A DNA stretch of 64,000 nt from Bacteroidota bacterium (GTDB taxonomy: Bacteria; Bacteroidota; Bacteroidia; Flavobacteriales; Schleiferiaceae). Positions within the stretch are counted from its first letter, which is position 1. The number at the start of each line of letters is the position of its first letter. The notes beneath the pieces are model-generated. The model was not told the origin of the DNA. It made no database searches and was given only the letters and a program-made list of their open reading frames with translations. The stretch covers positions 1-64,000 of the forward strand of contig QQUU01000004.1 in the NCBI GenBank assembly GCA_003385605.1. The letters run 5' to 3'. Shown here one piece after another: positions 33,686 to 41,728 of the stretch. The position numbers and the translations under genes are program-made.

Positions 33686-34936
33686 TTAGTGTTGGTTCAT
33701 GCGGAAGTCTGCATATGCATGCATTCCGCCGTGCTCCGCTTGGTCAAGACCTTCAAGCTCTTCTTTTTTATCGACGCGAAGACCCCAAACTTTGCCAATG
33801 ACAGCTAAGAAAATAGCAGTTGTAATAACACAGAATACGGCTACTAGTGCTACGCCTGAAAGTTGAATAAGGAATTGATTCCAAGAGGCCAATTGACCAA
33901 AAATACCGACCGCAAGAGTTCCCCAGATTCCAGTAAACAAGTGAACGGCAACGGCACCCACCGGATCGTCGAGCTTTAGCTTATCCAAAAGAGATACAGC
34001 AAGCACTACAACAATACCACCTATACCCCCAACGATAATGGCTTCCATGATGCTCATTTGGTCCGCACCTGCAGTAATACCTACAAGGCCACCAAGGACA
34101 CCGTTCATAAACATCGTAAGGTCGAAGTTTTTGTAAAAGATGTGTACAAAGCCTGCTGCTGAAAGACCACCTGCTGCTGCGGCTAGCGAAGTAGTTGTTA
34201 GAACTAAAGAAGTTAGGCCTGGGTCTGCGCTTAATACAGAGCCTCCATTGAAACCGAACCATCCCAACCAAAGGATTAGCACACCAGCTGCCGCAAAGGG
34301 AAGGTTGTGTCCAGGGATCGCTAGTGGTTTGCCTTCTTTGTCATATTTCCCGATTCTTGGTCCGAGCTTGGCGATGTACAATAAAGCTGCCCAACCACCC
34401 ACACTGTGTACAAGTGTTGATCCTGCGAAATCATAGAAGCCCCATCCGTCAAGGAATCCGCCGCCCCATTTCCATGAGCCAACGATTGGATATACAATCC
34501 CTACGTATAGGATAGAGAAAAGGAAGAAAGAACCGAGTTTGGCACGTTCAGCAATGGCACCACTTACTATAGTTGCAGCGGTTGCAGCGAACATCCCTTG
34601 GAACAAGAAGTCGGTCCAGTAGGTATACCCCTCATTGTAGGTCAGGTCTAAACCAGCTTCTCCCATTGGACTTTCAAGTCCAAACAAAGCGACAAAGTAA
34701 TCCGGAAGCAGTCCATTCCAGAAGGAGCCTGGATACATCAGGTTGAAACCTACAAATGCATAAAGAACGAGTCCGATGCTAATAATAAAGAAGTTCTTGA
34801 AAAGGATGTTAATTGTATTCTTCTGACGAGTAAGTCCGATTTCAAGAAAGCTGAATCCTAAGTGCATGAAAAATACCAGCGCGGTACAGATCATCATCCA
34901 CAGGTTATTTACGGTAAGTGTTAGTGTTGTGTCCAT
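33686..34936 (-). CDS. amt: Ammonium transporter
   Basis: An Amt/MEP/Rh channel of 416 residues with 11 transmembrane helices. The pore histidines are in 'STLVHSVGGWAALL' (about residue 163 region) and 'VAVHLFTGIWGTLAVG' (about residue 316 region); 'DFAGSTLVH' is the conserved Amt signature. It lies nine bases after glnB on the same strand, the classic pairing in which PII plugs the channel when nitrogen is plentiful. The C-terminal cytoplasmic tail (DKKEELEGLDQAEHGGMHAY...) is the regulatory end. Confidence 0.96.
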   Translation of the reverse strand: MDTTLTLTVNNLWMMICTALVFFMHLGFSFLEIGLTRQKNTINILFKNFFIISIGLVLYAFVGFNLMYPGSFWNGLLPDYFVALFGLESPMGEAGLDLTYNEGYTYWTDFLFQGMFAATAATIVSGAIAERAKLGSFFLFSILYVGIVYPIVGSWKWGGGFLDGWGFYDFAGSTLVHSVGGWAALLYIAKLGPRIGKYDKEGKPLAIPGHNLPFAAAGVLILWLGWFGFNGGSVLSADPGLTSLVLTTTSLAAAAGGLSAAGFVHIFYKNFDLTMFMNGVLGGLVGITAGADQMSIMEAIIVGGIGGIVVVLAVSLLDKLKLDDPVGAVAVHLFTGIWGTLAVGIFGQLASWNQFLIQLSGVALVAVFCVITTAIFLAVIGKVWGLRVDKKEELEGLDQAEHGGMHAYADFRMNQH

Positions 34937-34945
34937 GTCTTATGA

Positions 34946-35284
34946 TTATTTGAGTGTTAAACCACCGCTCTCACCAGTGCGGATTCTGTAAGCCTCCTCC
35001 ACAGGGGTTACAAAGATTTTCCCGTCGCCGATCTCTCCAGTTTTACCCGCCTTGAGAATAGCATTAACTGTGGGCTCTACGAAATCGTCATTCACCACGA
35101 TGCTTAAGTAGCGTCTTTGAATGTCTGTGGTGCTGTAATGAACCCCTCGGTATTGTTTTAATTTCTTTTCATGTCCCACTCCAGTCACATCCCAGTAGCT
35201 GAAGAAGTAGACGTTCACCTCGTGAAGTGCATCTCTGACCTCGTCGAATAGTGATTTTCTAATGATTGCGTCGATTTTTTTCAT
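34946..35284 (-). CDS. glnB: Nitrogen regulatory protein P-II
   Basis: A 112-residue trimeric PII signal protein. The ATG at 35284 gives the conserved start MKKIDAIIRKS; a longer frame upstream has no support. The T-loop is GVGHEKKLKQYRGVHYS (about residues 35-51) with the tyrosine of YRG retained; where E. coli has Gln39 (2-oxoglutarate/Mg-ATP ligand) this protein has Glu and the loop is one residue shorter, as I recall for the phylum. The B-loop 'TGEIGDGKIFV' and C-loop 'RIRTGESGG' are intact. It is the first gene of the cluster and would regulate Amt by 2-oxoglutarate and ATP/ADP. Confidence 0.95.
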   Translation of the reverse strand: MKKIDAIIRKSLFDEVRDALHEVNVYFFSYWDVTGVGHEKKLKQYRGVHYSTTDIQRRYLSIVVNDDFVEPTVNAILKAGKTGEIGDGKIFVTPVEEAYRIRTGESGGLTLK

Positions 35285-35590
35285 TTCAGATGGTTTTACA
35301 GGGGTAAAATTACATAAAACACAACCTTGCCCCCAAAAAAATAGGGGTAGTGTAATCAAAAACATATTAATTAATGCCACTATACCCTATAATTTAAGGG
35401 GGTGTCGAGAGAAAAAAAATAATAAAGGGCAAAAGTACCCCTCGGAATAAGGGGGTCATATACATATATATATACCGCCTCAAGAAGGAAATTCTGATGA
35501 AAAACCGTCAGATTTTGTTCAAATACTGAAAAAAGCTGAAGTGTTCTTTCTTTTGTTACCAGGTGTATGACTTGTTCGAAACTGGGGAAT

Positions 35591-35621
35591 AAAAAAACCC
35601 AGCCCTGAAGGAGCTGGGTTT
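35591..35621 (-). terminator. Minus-facing intrinsic terminator without an adjacent minus-strand gene
   Basis: A 9-base-pair stem (35595-35603 with 35613-35621, nine-base loop that itself can pair CC/GG) followed on the minus strand by T7 in total. On the plus strand only three T follow. No minus-strand gene lies between here and 37810, so it must end an antisense, small-RNA or long read-through transcript. Confidence 0.75.
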
Positions 35622-35722
35622 AAGATCTAAAGGTAGATCAGGTTTGTTGGTTGTTCAAATGTCTATATTCTAATATGTTTTGAACTAGTTAATATGTAAA
35701 AACATATTTGCTACACATTTAC

Positions 35723-35730
35723 TATCTTTG
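35723..35730 (+). promoter_or_regulatory. Candidate -7 box of the sensor gene, four bases before ATG
   Basis: TATCTTTG is an exact TAnnTTTG match and is followed by GGAT and the ATG at 35735. Transcription would start about at the start codon. No -33 TTG at 19-21 bases upstream. Confidence 0.5.
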
Positions 35731-35734
35731 GGAT

Positions 35735-37021
35735 ATGCGAATTATCACCTTCTTTATTTTGATTGTAACTTTCTCATTATCAGCAGAAAGTAGAGCTTAT
35801 GTTTCATGGTTGGCAGATGACGATAGATCCATATATCGTTTAAACTTTGAAACGGGTGAATTGGATGTGTTTTTGGAGGATTCTCGTAAAAATACGGGTC
35901 AATTTACTATGAATTATTCCGCAGGGGATCTTTTTTCCGGTGAACAAGGAACGCTGCATGATCTTGGAAACAGGTATATAGTGTCATTTTCAGGTTCCGG
36001 ACAGGTCTTTGAGATTTCGTTCAAGGATTCTTCCATAACGAGATTGGACGGTACCTACCAACACGGTTACAATTTTGACGCATACCAATTCGTACGAGAC
36101 GGGATTCTTTACAGTTTCGGTGGATACGGCTTTTGGATGGAGAACAATATGTTGAATCGTTTTGATGAAGTAGCGAGAGAATGGTTTCACACCTCTAAAG
36201 CACCCTTTCCGGTCGAAGTTGATAATCAGAGCGGCGTCCGCCATTTGCGATGGTACGATCGGCTAGAGGATATCTTATATGTCAGTCATTATCGCACCTT
36301 ATATGCGTATGATTTCAAGAAAGATAATTGGCAGGCGATGGGGCGACTGAATGCTGGGTTATACCAATCTTACGCTACTCACTTTAATATAATCAATGAT
36401 AGTACTGGTCTAGCACACAATGAAAACGGGTATTGGCTTTTGGACTGGCGCAGAAATCAAATTCACGAATTGGATTTAAGTGCGAATCAGGAGATTTCGT
36501 CACGCTCGGGTTTATTGGGTATTCATTGCATGTATCCAGTAAATGGAGAGATGGTAGTACTACGAAAGTCGGACAAGATTAATGCAGGCTTCTTCCGTAC
36601 AGTGCATATCCCGAGTACTTGGAAGATTTGGAATACCACCAGGTTATACACCCCATACGCTTGGTATAAAGCAGCCTTTTATGGGATTTGTGGCTTACTT
36701 CTAGTGCTGCTCACAATTGTTGTACGAGTTCGTTATTTGAAACTGGTAAGAAAGAAGTCCGATTGGCTTGAATTTTTAACCCCTCAAGATTTATTACTGT
36801 TCAATGCTTTGAAAATAGGTGATTTAGATACTGAAGAAGTCAACAGAATCTTGAATTTGGAAGACGAAGGATGGGAGGTGCAACGACGCAAGCGTAGCGA
36901 AGCGATCAAAGCCATTAATGCATTTGCCAATAAAGCACTGGGATTTGATATCATCGAACGGCACAAGAGCGAGAAAGATAAACGACAGGTGATCTATCGA
37001 TTAAATTCGAGCTTAAAGTAG
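35735..37021 (+). CDS. Predicted transmembrane one-component sensor with extracytoplasmic propeller-like domain
   Basis: A 428-residue protein that I do not recognise as a named family. The ATG at 35735 gives a signal peptide (IITFFILIVTFSLSAES). Residues about 20-305 have repeated short aromatic blades ('DDDRSIYRLNFETGELDVF', 'YQFVRDGILYSFGGYGFW', 'LEDILYVSHYRTLYAYDF') suggesting a Kelch-like beta-propeller outside the membrane. One transmembrane helix follows (about 314-334), then basic residues and a ~90-residue cytoplasmic domain starting LTPQDLLLFNALKIGDL and ending with 'RRKRSEAIKAINAF' and 'DKRQVIYRL', which looks like a winged helix. No kinase is present. Best reading: a membrane-bound transcription regulator; DNA binding is inferred. 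Confidence 0.65.
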   Translation: MRIITFFILIVTFSLSAESRAYVSWLADDDRSIYRLNFETGELDVFLEDSRKNTGQFTMNYSAGDLFSGEQGTLHDLGNRYIVSFSGSGQVFEISFKDSSITRLDGTYQHGYNFDAYQFVRDGILYSFGGYGFWMENNMLNRFDEVAREWFHTSKAPFPVEVDNQSGVRHLRWYDRLEDILYVSHYRTLYAYDFKKDNWQAMGRLNAGLYQSYATHFNIINDSTGLAHNENGYWLLDWRRNQIHELDLSANQEISSRSGLLGIHCMYPVNGEMVVLRKSDKINAGFFRTVHIPSTWKIWNTTRLYTPYAWYKAAFYGICGLLLVLLTIVVRVRYLKLVRKKSDWLEFLTPQDLLLFNALKIGDLDTEEVNRILNLEDEGWEVQRRKRSEAIKAINAFANKALGFDIIERHKSEKDKRQVIYRLNSSLK

Positions 37022-37072
37022 GGTTGGCACGATTGTAGCATATAATCAACCACTAATATTCGAAGCGCATTT

Positions 37073-37660
37073 ATGAAGAAGCTTTTGCTTGTTTTGGCTA
37101 TAGCGGCCACATCAACAATGACTGCCCAGAGCAGATGGGGTGTTCGCACAGGATTGAACTATAATTTGAATGACATCGGGTTGAGTGATGCCGCGACATC
37201 TGCACAAGAAATCTTTGAAGGACAGACTTCAGACAACGGCTACCATCTTGGCGTGTTTGGTCGTCAATACCTTGGTGATCAACTCTATACGTCAGGAAGT
37301 TTGTTCTACGCGAAAAACACGCACTTTCTTGAAGGCACAGATGGCCCTAACAACATTTTCTACGAAAGATTCGATCACGAATTCTTGCAGTTGGATGCGG
37401 GACTTGGTCTTAGACTGTTAAAATTTGCACGCGCTGAAGGTGGCGTTCACTATCAAGGCACTATTTCAGACAATGCCTTTAGTCAAACTTTCAGTTCGCC
37501 AACTGCGGGATATAACGTGGGGCTTGGTGTAGACGTATGGAAACTGAGCCTTGATGTAACCTATTACGGCAGCTTTGCTGACCACACAGGCAGCTGGAAC
37601 GACATTCCATTAAGCTACAACCGTTCACAGATTTTAGTGAGTCTAGGCGTTAAACTTTAA
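37073..37660 (+). CDS. Outer membrane beta-barrel protein (PorT/OmpW-like)
   Basis: A 195-residue protein with a signal peptide (LLLVLAIAATSTMTAQ) and alternating strands typical of a small eight-stranded barrel: 'WGVRTGLNYNLNDIGLSD', 'YHLGVFGRQYLGDQLYTSGSLFYA', 'FLQLDAGLGLRLL', 'KLSLDVTYYGSF', ending SQILVSLGVKL. It follows the sensor gene by 51 bases on the same strand and is followed by a terminator, so the two may be an operon. No specific substrate can be named. Confidence 0.82.
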   Translation: MKKLLLVLAIAATSTMTAQSRWGVRTGLNYNLNDIGLSDAATSAQEIFEGQTSDNGYHLGVFGRQYLGDQLYTSGSLFYAKNTHFLEGTDGPNNIFYERFDHEFLQLDAGLGLRLLKFARAEGGVHYQGTISDNAFSQTFSSPTAGYNVGLGVDVWKLSLDVTYYGSFADHTGSWNDIPLSYNRSQILVSLGVKL

Positions 37661-37773
37661 CATTTCAACTTGCTCATTCTGTAAACTTTGGCACAGGTTT
37701 TGAGTTTACTTTGATAGCGTCATCAATTGAGTGTAAGCGAGTAATTTCATTGACGCGACATGGTTTTGTTCAG

Positions 37774-37809
37774 CGAGCCGCTTCGTACCCCGGGGCGGCT
37801 CGTTTGTTT
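37774..37809 (+). terminator. Intrinsic terminator of the barrel-protein gene
   Basis: CGAGCCGC (37774-37781) pairs with GCGGCTCG (37795-37802), 13-base loop, followed by TTTGTTTTT. It sits about 110 bases after the barrel stop and directly at the end of the convergent decarboxylase gene. No T-tract follows on the minus strand. Confidence 0.75.
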
Positions 37810-38574
37810 TTAAAGTGCTTCGAAAGCAGCTCTTCCTAATCCATCAACCTCCAAGCTCACTTCTTTGGTCTGCTTTATAAAGGATGCAGCAGTAGACGCA
37901 CCGGCAAGAACAACCATGCCTTTCTTGAGAGCAATACCATATTGATGCGCCAGGCGTGTTGCAGCTGCAAGAGCTTCGAAGGGATTGTCTAAGATGGCGT
38001 CGCTCGAGCCCTCCGCTTCAATAGCGCCGTCAAAACTCATGGTCATATCCAAGCCGTTTAGTCCAAGTGGAACTTCGCACCAAGGTCCTACCACAAAGGC
38101 ACACGAACTACAGTTGTCTGCAACTACATCTTCCAGTGAAAACTTAAAGTTCTCGTACCTCGAATCGATCACTTCAATGGCCGACGCAACTCCGTCCACA
38201 TAATCTAAAACCTCATGCGCATCAAGAACGCCTTCAATGTCTTTGCTAAGGCGAAAGGCAATCTCAGGTTCCGCACGTGGGTGGCAACACTCGGATTTAT
38301 TCAGCGGGGTATTGACATCCAATTGCATATCTGCCGTCAATTGGCCAATGATCATATCGCTTACTCCCATCTGTTCCATCTTCGCATGGGAAGTGAAGCC
38401 CATTTTCACGCCTACGATTTCATGCCCTTCATCGACGCGGTGCTTAATGAGTTCATGTTGCACTTTATAGGCCGATTCAAGATCGTACTCTTCCGTCGTT
38501 GAAAATTGTGCGGTGGGTTGCTGAGTGCGTGCGCTGCGATGTAAAATCGCTGCTTTTTCAGAAATGCTTGTCAT
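37810..38574 (-). CDS. 2-oxo-3-hexenedioate decarboxylase / 2-keto-4-pentenoate hydratase family enzyme
   Basis: A 254-residue metal-dependent enzyme of the fumarylacetoacetase-like hydratase/decarboxylase family. 'VGVKMGFTSHAKMEQMGVSDMIIGQL', 'HPRAEPEIAFRLSKDIEG' with the EPE metal-binding glutamates, and 'NPFEALAAATRLAHQYGIALKKGMVVLAGAS' are characteristic. The ATG at 38574 overlaps the dehydrogenase stop (TAATG). With the genes around it, it should decarboxylate 2-oxo-3-hexenedioate (4-oxalocrotonate) from 2-aminomuconate; family members also hydrate 2-oxopent-4-enoate, and sequence alone does not separate the two reactions. Confidence 0.87.
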   Translation of the reverse strand: MTSISEKAAILHRSARTQQPTAQFSTTEEYDLESAYKVQHELIKHRVDEGHEIVGVKMGFTSHAKMEQMGVSDMIIGQLTADMQLDVNTPLNKSECCHPRAEPEIAFRLSKDIEGVLDAHEVLDYVDGVASAIEVIDSRYENFKFSLEDVVADNCSSCAFVVGPWCEVPLGLNGLDMTMSFDGAIEAEGSSDAILDNPFEALAAATRLAHQYGIALKKGMVVLAGASTAASFIKQTKEVSLEVDGLGRAAFEAL

Positions 38575-40013
38575 TATAGTTTGATGCAAATGTTCTTAGG
38601 TTCAGTAAAGAATCTCAGGGCTTCGAATCCGCCTTCTCGGCCTACGCCACTCTGCTTCACGCCACCAAACGGCGTGCGCAAATCACGAAGTAACCAGCAA
38701 TTCACCCAAATGATACCAGCGTGCAATCCTGCAGCCATTCTGTGGGCAGTTTTTAAATCTGAAGTCCATATCGTTGCGGCGAGACCGTAGGCAGTTCCAT
38801 TGGCCATGGTCAACGCTTCTTCCTCTGTATCAAACGGAGTGAGAGTGACCACTGGACCGAATATTTCTTCTTGATTGGTGCGGCAGCTTGCTGGCAGATT
38901 TTCAAAAACGGTAGGTGCGATGAAGTAGCCTTTTTCACAGCGACCTTCAAGCTGAACTCTATGGCCTCCGGTGAGCAGTGTACCGCCCTCTTCCTTGGCG
39001 AGTTCGATGTAGCTCAACACTTTTTCCATATGTTCTTTACTTACGACAGCGCCCATTCGTGCCTCGCTAGTAAGTGGATCGGCAATGGTAAGACCGTTCA
39101 CGCGTTCCAAAAAGGCTGCTTTGAACTTTTCATAGATGCCTCGTTGAACATAAATGCGAGAGCCACAGAGGCAAATTTGCCCTTGATTGGCGAATGAAGA
39201 TCGAACGGAGGTGTTTATAGCGTCTTCAAAATCACAATCGTCAAAGATGACGTTGGCATTCTTTCCACCTAGTTCCAAGCTTATCTTCTTGAACATTGGT
39301 GCCGCCACCGAAGAAATGGCTTTACCAGTTTGTGTGCCTCCAGTGAAGGAGATGATATTAGTGTCATGATGTGCAACGATGGCCGCACCGACTTCTGCGC
39401 CTAATCCGTGAACGATGTTTAACACGCCTTTTGGAAAGCCAATTTCATCTAAAATCTCACTCAGCAAATAAGCAGTAGCTGGCGTGACCTCTGAAGGCTT
39501 GGCGACCACTGTGTTTCCTGCAGCTAGGGCTGGGGCAATTTTCCAACTGAATAAATATAGCGGGAGGTTCCACGGGCTAATACATCCTGCCACACCAATG
39601 GGTTGACGCAGGGTATAATTAAAACCGTCCACACCCATGTCATGCGTTTCATAAGCGTCATGAAGGATGGCCGTTGCATAAAACTTGAAGTTGTCACGAG
39701 CGCGAGGAATGTCCACAGCGGTGGCCAGCTTGAGCGGCTTACCGTTGTCTTTGCTCTCGGCCAGTGCCAGCGTTTCGAGTTTTGCGTCTATGGCATTCGA
39801 AACCTTCATGAGCCAGGATGAACGCTCCGCTGCGCTAAGCGAACTCCATGTGGGAAAAGCGGCTTTTGCCGCGGCTACTGCAAGTTCTACATCGGCCGCT
39901 TGGCTCCGAGGTATGAGGCCATAGGCGTTTCCGGTTGACGGATCGATATTGTCTAGGAATTGGCCACCTACTGGATCGGAAAAGGCGCCATCGATGTAAT
40001 TGCGAATGTTCAT
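38574..40013 (-). CDS. 2-aminomuconate/2-hydroxymuconate semialdehyde dehydrogenase
   Basis: An NAD-dependent aldehyde dehydrogenase of about 479 residues. The ATG at 40013 (MNIRNYIDGAFSDP) is the likely start; the longer frame begins in the promoter region. 'PWNLPLYLFSWKIAPALAAGNTVVAKPSE' is the NAD-binding segment, 'LELGGKNANVIFDD' contains the general-base glutamate, and 'FANQGQICLCGSRIYV' contains the catalytic cysteine. Closest in pattern to 2-hydroxy/2-aminomuconic semialdehyde dehydrogenases. In this cluster it would oxidise 2-aminomuconate semialdehyde made by ACMSD. It overlaps the decarboxylase by one base. Confidence 0.9.
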   Translation of the reverse strand: MNIRNYIDGAFSDPVGGQFLDNIDPSTGNAYGLIPRSQAADVELAVAAAKAAFPTWSSLSAAERSSWLMKVSNAIDAKLETLALAESKDNGKPLKLATAVDIPRARDNFKFYATAILHDAYETHDMGVDGFNYTLRQPIGVAGCISPWNLPLYLFSWKIAPALAAGNTVVAKPSEVTPATAYLLSEILDEIGFPKGVLNIVHGLGAEVGAAIVAHHDTNIISFTGGTQTGKAISSVAAPMFKKISLELGGKNANVIFDDCDFEDAINTSVRSSFANQGQICLCGSRIYVQRGIYEKFKAAFLERVNGLTIADPLTSEARMGAVVSKEHMEKVLSYIELAKEEGGTLLTGGHRVQLEGRCEKGYFIAPTVFENLPASCRTNQEEIFGPVVTLTPFDTEEEALTMANGTAYGLAATIWTSDLKTAHRMAAGLHAGIIWVNCWLLRDLRTPFGGVKQSGVGREGGFEALRFFTEPKNICIKL

Positions 40014-40047
40014 TATCTGGGTCTGTGTGTAGCGAAGATAAGGAAGC

Positions 40048-40079
40048 TTTGGGTCCAATTTTAAAAGCCCTCACTTTTG
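40048..40079 (+). promoter_or_regulatory. Candidate promoter of the HAO-ACMSD pair
   Basis: TTTG at 40048-40051, a 20-base spacer, and CACTTTTG at 40072-40079 (one mismatch to TAnnTTTG) fit the Bacteroidota -33/-7 layout, about 31 bases before the HAO ATG. The opposite strand must hold the promoter of the dehydrogenase; TATCTTCG on the minus strand (40033-40040) is a weak candidate. Confidence 0.4.
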
Positions 40080-40110
40080 CCCTAAATTGGTACTCCAAAG
40101 CAAACAAAAC

Positions 40111-40641
40111 ATGTCTGTACTACAACCGTTCAATTTCCAGAAGTGGCTCGATGAAAATCGCGACCTGCTCAAACCACCAGTAGCCAATAAAAACTTGACG
40201 CCGGATAGCGATGAATACATCGTTATGGTCGTTGCAGGTCCCAACGCACGTAAGGATTATCACTACAATGAAACGGAAGAATTCTTCTACCAATTGGAGG
40301 GGAATATCACGGTCAATGTGCAAGTGGACGGCGAGGTAAAAAGCTTGGATTTAGGCCCTGGAGATATGATGACTGTACCTGCAAAAGTGCCGCACAGCCC
40401 TGTTCGCCATGAAGGCAGCATAGGTTTAGTGGTAGAGCGCAAGCGCGAAGGCCGAGGCTATACAGACGGGCTATTGTGGTTCTGCGACAGTTGTAATCAC
40501 AAGTTGCACGAGACCTATTTCGAACTGAAGAACATCGAAACGGATTTCCTACCAAGGTTCAAAGAATATTATGCCAGCGAAGAAAAGCGTACCTGTGATA
40601 AGTGCGGTACTAGAATGGAATCGGACCCTAGATTCGTATAA
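40111..40641 (+). CDS. 3-hydroxyanthranilate 3,4-dioxygenase
   Basis: A 176-residue cupin dioxygenase that opens the ring of 3-hydroxyanthranilate with O2 and Fe(II), giving 2-amino-3-carboxymuconate semialdehyde. The ATG at 40111 gives MSVLQPFNFQKW; an upstream in-frame start lies in the promoter. Iron ligands are expected in 'DYHYNETEEFFYQLEG' (His and Glu) and 'KVPHSPVRHEG' (His). The C-terminal rubredoxin-like site with two CxxC pairs (CDSC and CDKC) is typical of bacterial HAO. It begins the rightward arm of the kynurenine degradation cluster and is followed two bases later by ACMSD. Confidence 0.95.
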   Translation: MSVLQPFNFQKWLDENRDLLKPPVANKNLTPDSDEYIVMVVAGPNARKDYHYNETEEFFYQLEGNITVNVQVDGEVKSLDLGPGDMMTVPAKVPHSPVRHEGSIGLVVERKREGRGYTDGLLWFCDSCNHKLHETYFELKNIETDFLPRFKEYYASEEKRTCDKCGTRMESDPRFV

Positions 40642-40643
40642 GT

Positions 40644-41672
40644 ATGTGTGAGGTAACTAGTAGAAATTTTACGGTAGACATACATACACACATCTTACCG
40701 AGAGATATCCCAAACTTCCGTGAACGCTTTGGATACGGAGGGTTTATCAGCCTTGATCACCATATGCCGTCTTGTGCACGAATGATGAAGGACGACCACT
40801 TTTTCAGAGAGGTAGAAAGCAATTGTTGGGATCCTGGGACGCGCATGAGTGAATGCGACCATCAGTTCGTAGATGTACAGGTGCTCTCCACCGTTCCAGT
40901 AATGTTCAGCTATTGGGCCAAACCCAAGGATACGCTTGAAGTGGCAGTTTTCTTGAACGACCACATTGCAGAAATTTGTGCGAAATACCCAAAGCGATTT
41001 GTGGGTCTTGGAACACTGCCTATGCAAGCGCCAGAGTTGGCTATTGCAGAGCTTAGACGTTGCAAGGAAATAGGTCTTCAAGGCATTCAGATAGGAACAC
41101 ACATCAACGATTGGAATCTCGATGCACCGGAGTTGTTCCCCATCTTCGAGGCTTGTCAAGATCTAGATATGGCCATCTTCGTTCACCCGTGGGACATGAT
41201 GGGCAAGGACAAGATGGAAAAGTATTGGCTCCCTTGGTTGGTGGGCATGCCTGCAGAGAGCTCATTGGCCATTTGTTCGTTGATTTTTGGTGGTGTTTTT
41301 GAACGATTACCGAAGCTTCGTTTCGCTTTCGCCCACGGCGGCGGCTCATTCCCAGCGACATTGGCACGAATTAAGCACGGTTTTGACGTTCGTCCGGATT
41401 TGTGTGCTATTGACAATCAGATTTCACCGGAGAAATACATGGGTAAGTTTTGGCTCGATTCGCTCGTTCATGACCCAAAGATGCTTGACTATATCGTTGG
41501 ACTCGTTGGCGAGAACAGGGTGGCACTAGGTACGGATTATCCTTTCCCACTTGGAGAATTGGAGCCCGGAAGACTCATAAATTCAATGCCTTGGAGCGAG
41601 GAACGCAAAGGAAAATTGTTGCACGGTGCGGCCCTTGAGTGGTTGAATTTAGACCTCGCAAAGTTCATTTAA
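40644..41672 (+). CDS. 2-amino-3-carboxymuconate-6-semialdehyde decarboxylase (ACMSD)
   Basis: A 342-residue zinc-dependent amidohydrolase-fold decarboxylase. The metal-binding HxH is in 'VDIHTHILPRD' (about residues 11-21); 'ELRRCKEIGLQGIQIGTHI', 'FVHPWDMMG' and 'FAHGGGSFPATLARI' supply further ligands, and 'LGTDYPFPLGE' the last aspartate. It removes the carboxyl group of the HAO product, diverting it from quinolinate/NAD synthesis into catabolism. It starts two bases after HAO and ends about 56 bases before purF, which has its own promoter. Confidence 0.94.
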   Translation: MCEVTSRNFTVDIHTHILPRDIPNFRERFGYGGFISLDHHMPSCARMMKDDHFFREVESNCWDPGTRMSECDHQFVDVQVLSTVPVMFSYWAKPKDTLEVAVFLNDHIAEICAKYPKRFVGLGTLPMQAPELAIAELRRCKEIGLQGIQIGTHINDWNLDAPELFPIFEACQDLDMAIFVHPWDMMGKDKMEKYWLPWLVGMPAESSLAICSLIFGGVFERLPKLRFAFAHGGGSFPATLARIKHGFDVRPDLCAIDNQISPEKYMGKFWLDSLVHDPKMLDYIVGLVGENRVALGTDYPFPLGELEPGRLINSMPWSEERKGKLLHGAALEWLNLDLAKFI

Positions 41673-41678
41673 TCACAC

Positions 41679-41709
41679 TTGCCGGTAGCCCTCATTTATG
41701 GTAGTTTTG
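41679..41709 (+). promoter_or_regulatory. Promoter of the purF-like gene
   Basis: TTG at 41679-41681 and TAGTTTTG at 41702-41709, spacer 20 bases, match the -33/-7 promoter of Bacteroidota. The ATG at 41729 lies 19 bases beyond the box. Confidence 0.6.
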
Positions 41710-41728
41710 TTGTTCAATTATTCGCCAA

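Larger units (their letters stand above)
35285..35734. other. 450-bp non-coding leader region with repeats and hairpins
   Basis: No credible gene is present. The region is AT-rich with short G/C runs. GGGGTA occurs at 35301-35306 and 35344-35349 and inverted at 35436-35441; TAAGGGGGT is directly repeated at 35395-35403 and 35448-35456, 53 bases apart. A (TA)n stretch lies at 35460-35473. A 7-base-pair hairpin (35493-35499 with 35506-35512) is followed by TTTTGTT. A minus-facing terminator lies at 35591-35621 and a palindrome GATCT...AGATC at 35624-35639. It must hold the glnB promoter (candidate TAATTTTA on the minus strand, about 35304-35311) and that of the sensor gene. Confidence 0.6.

Noticed and set aside
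35285-35380. N-terminal extension of the PII protein
   Set aside because: The longer frame adds 32 hydrophobic residues before the conserved MKKIDAII start and overlaps the regulatory region; PII is cytoplasmic.
40087-40110. Upstream start for 3-hydroxyanthranilate dioxygenase
   Set aside because: It would begin at a TTG inside the promoter region; the ATG at 40111 gives the normal family N-terminus.
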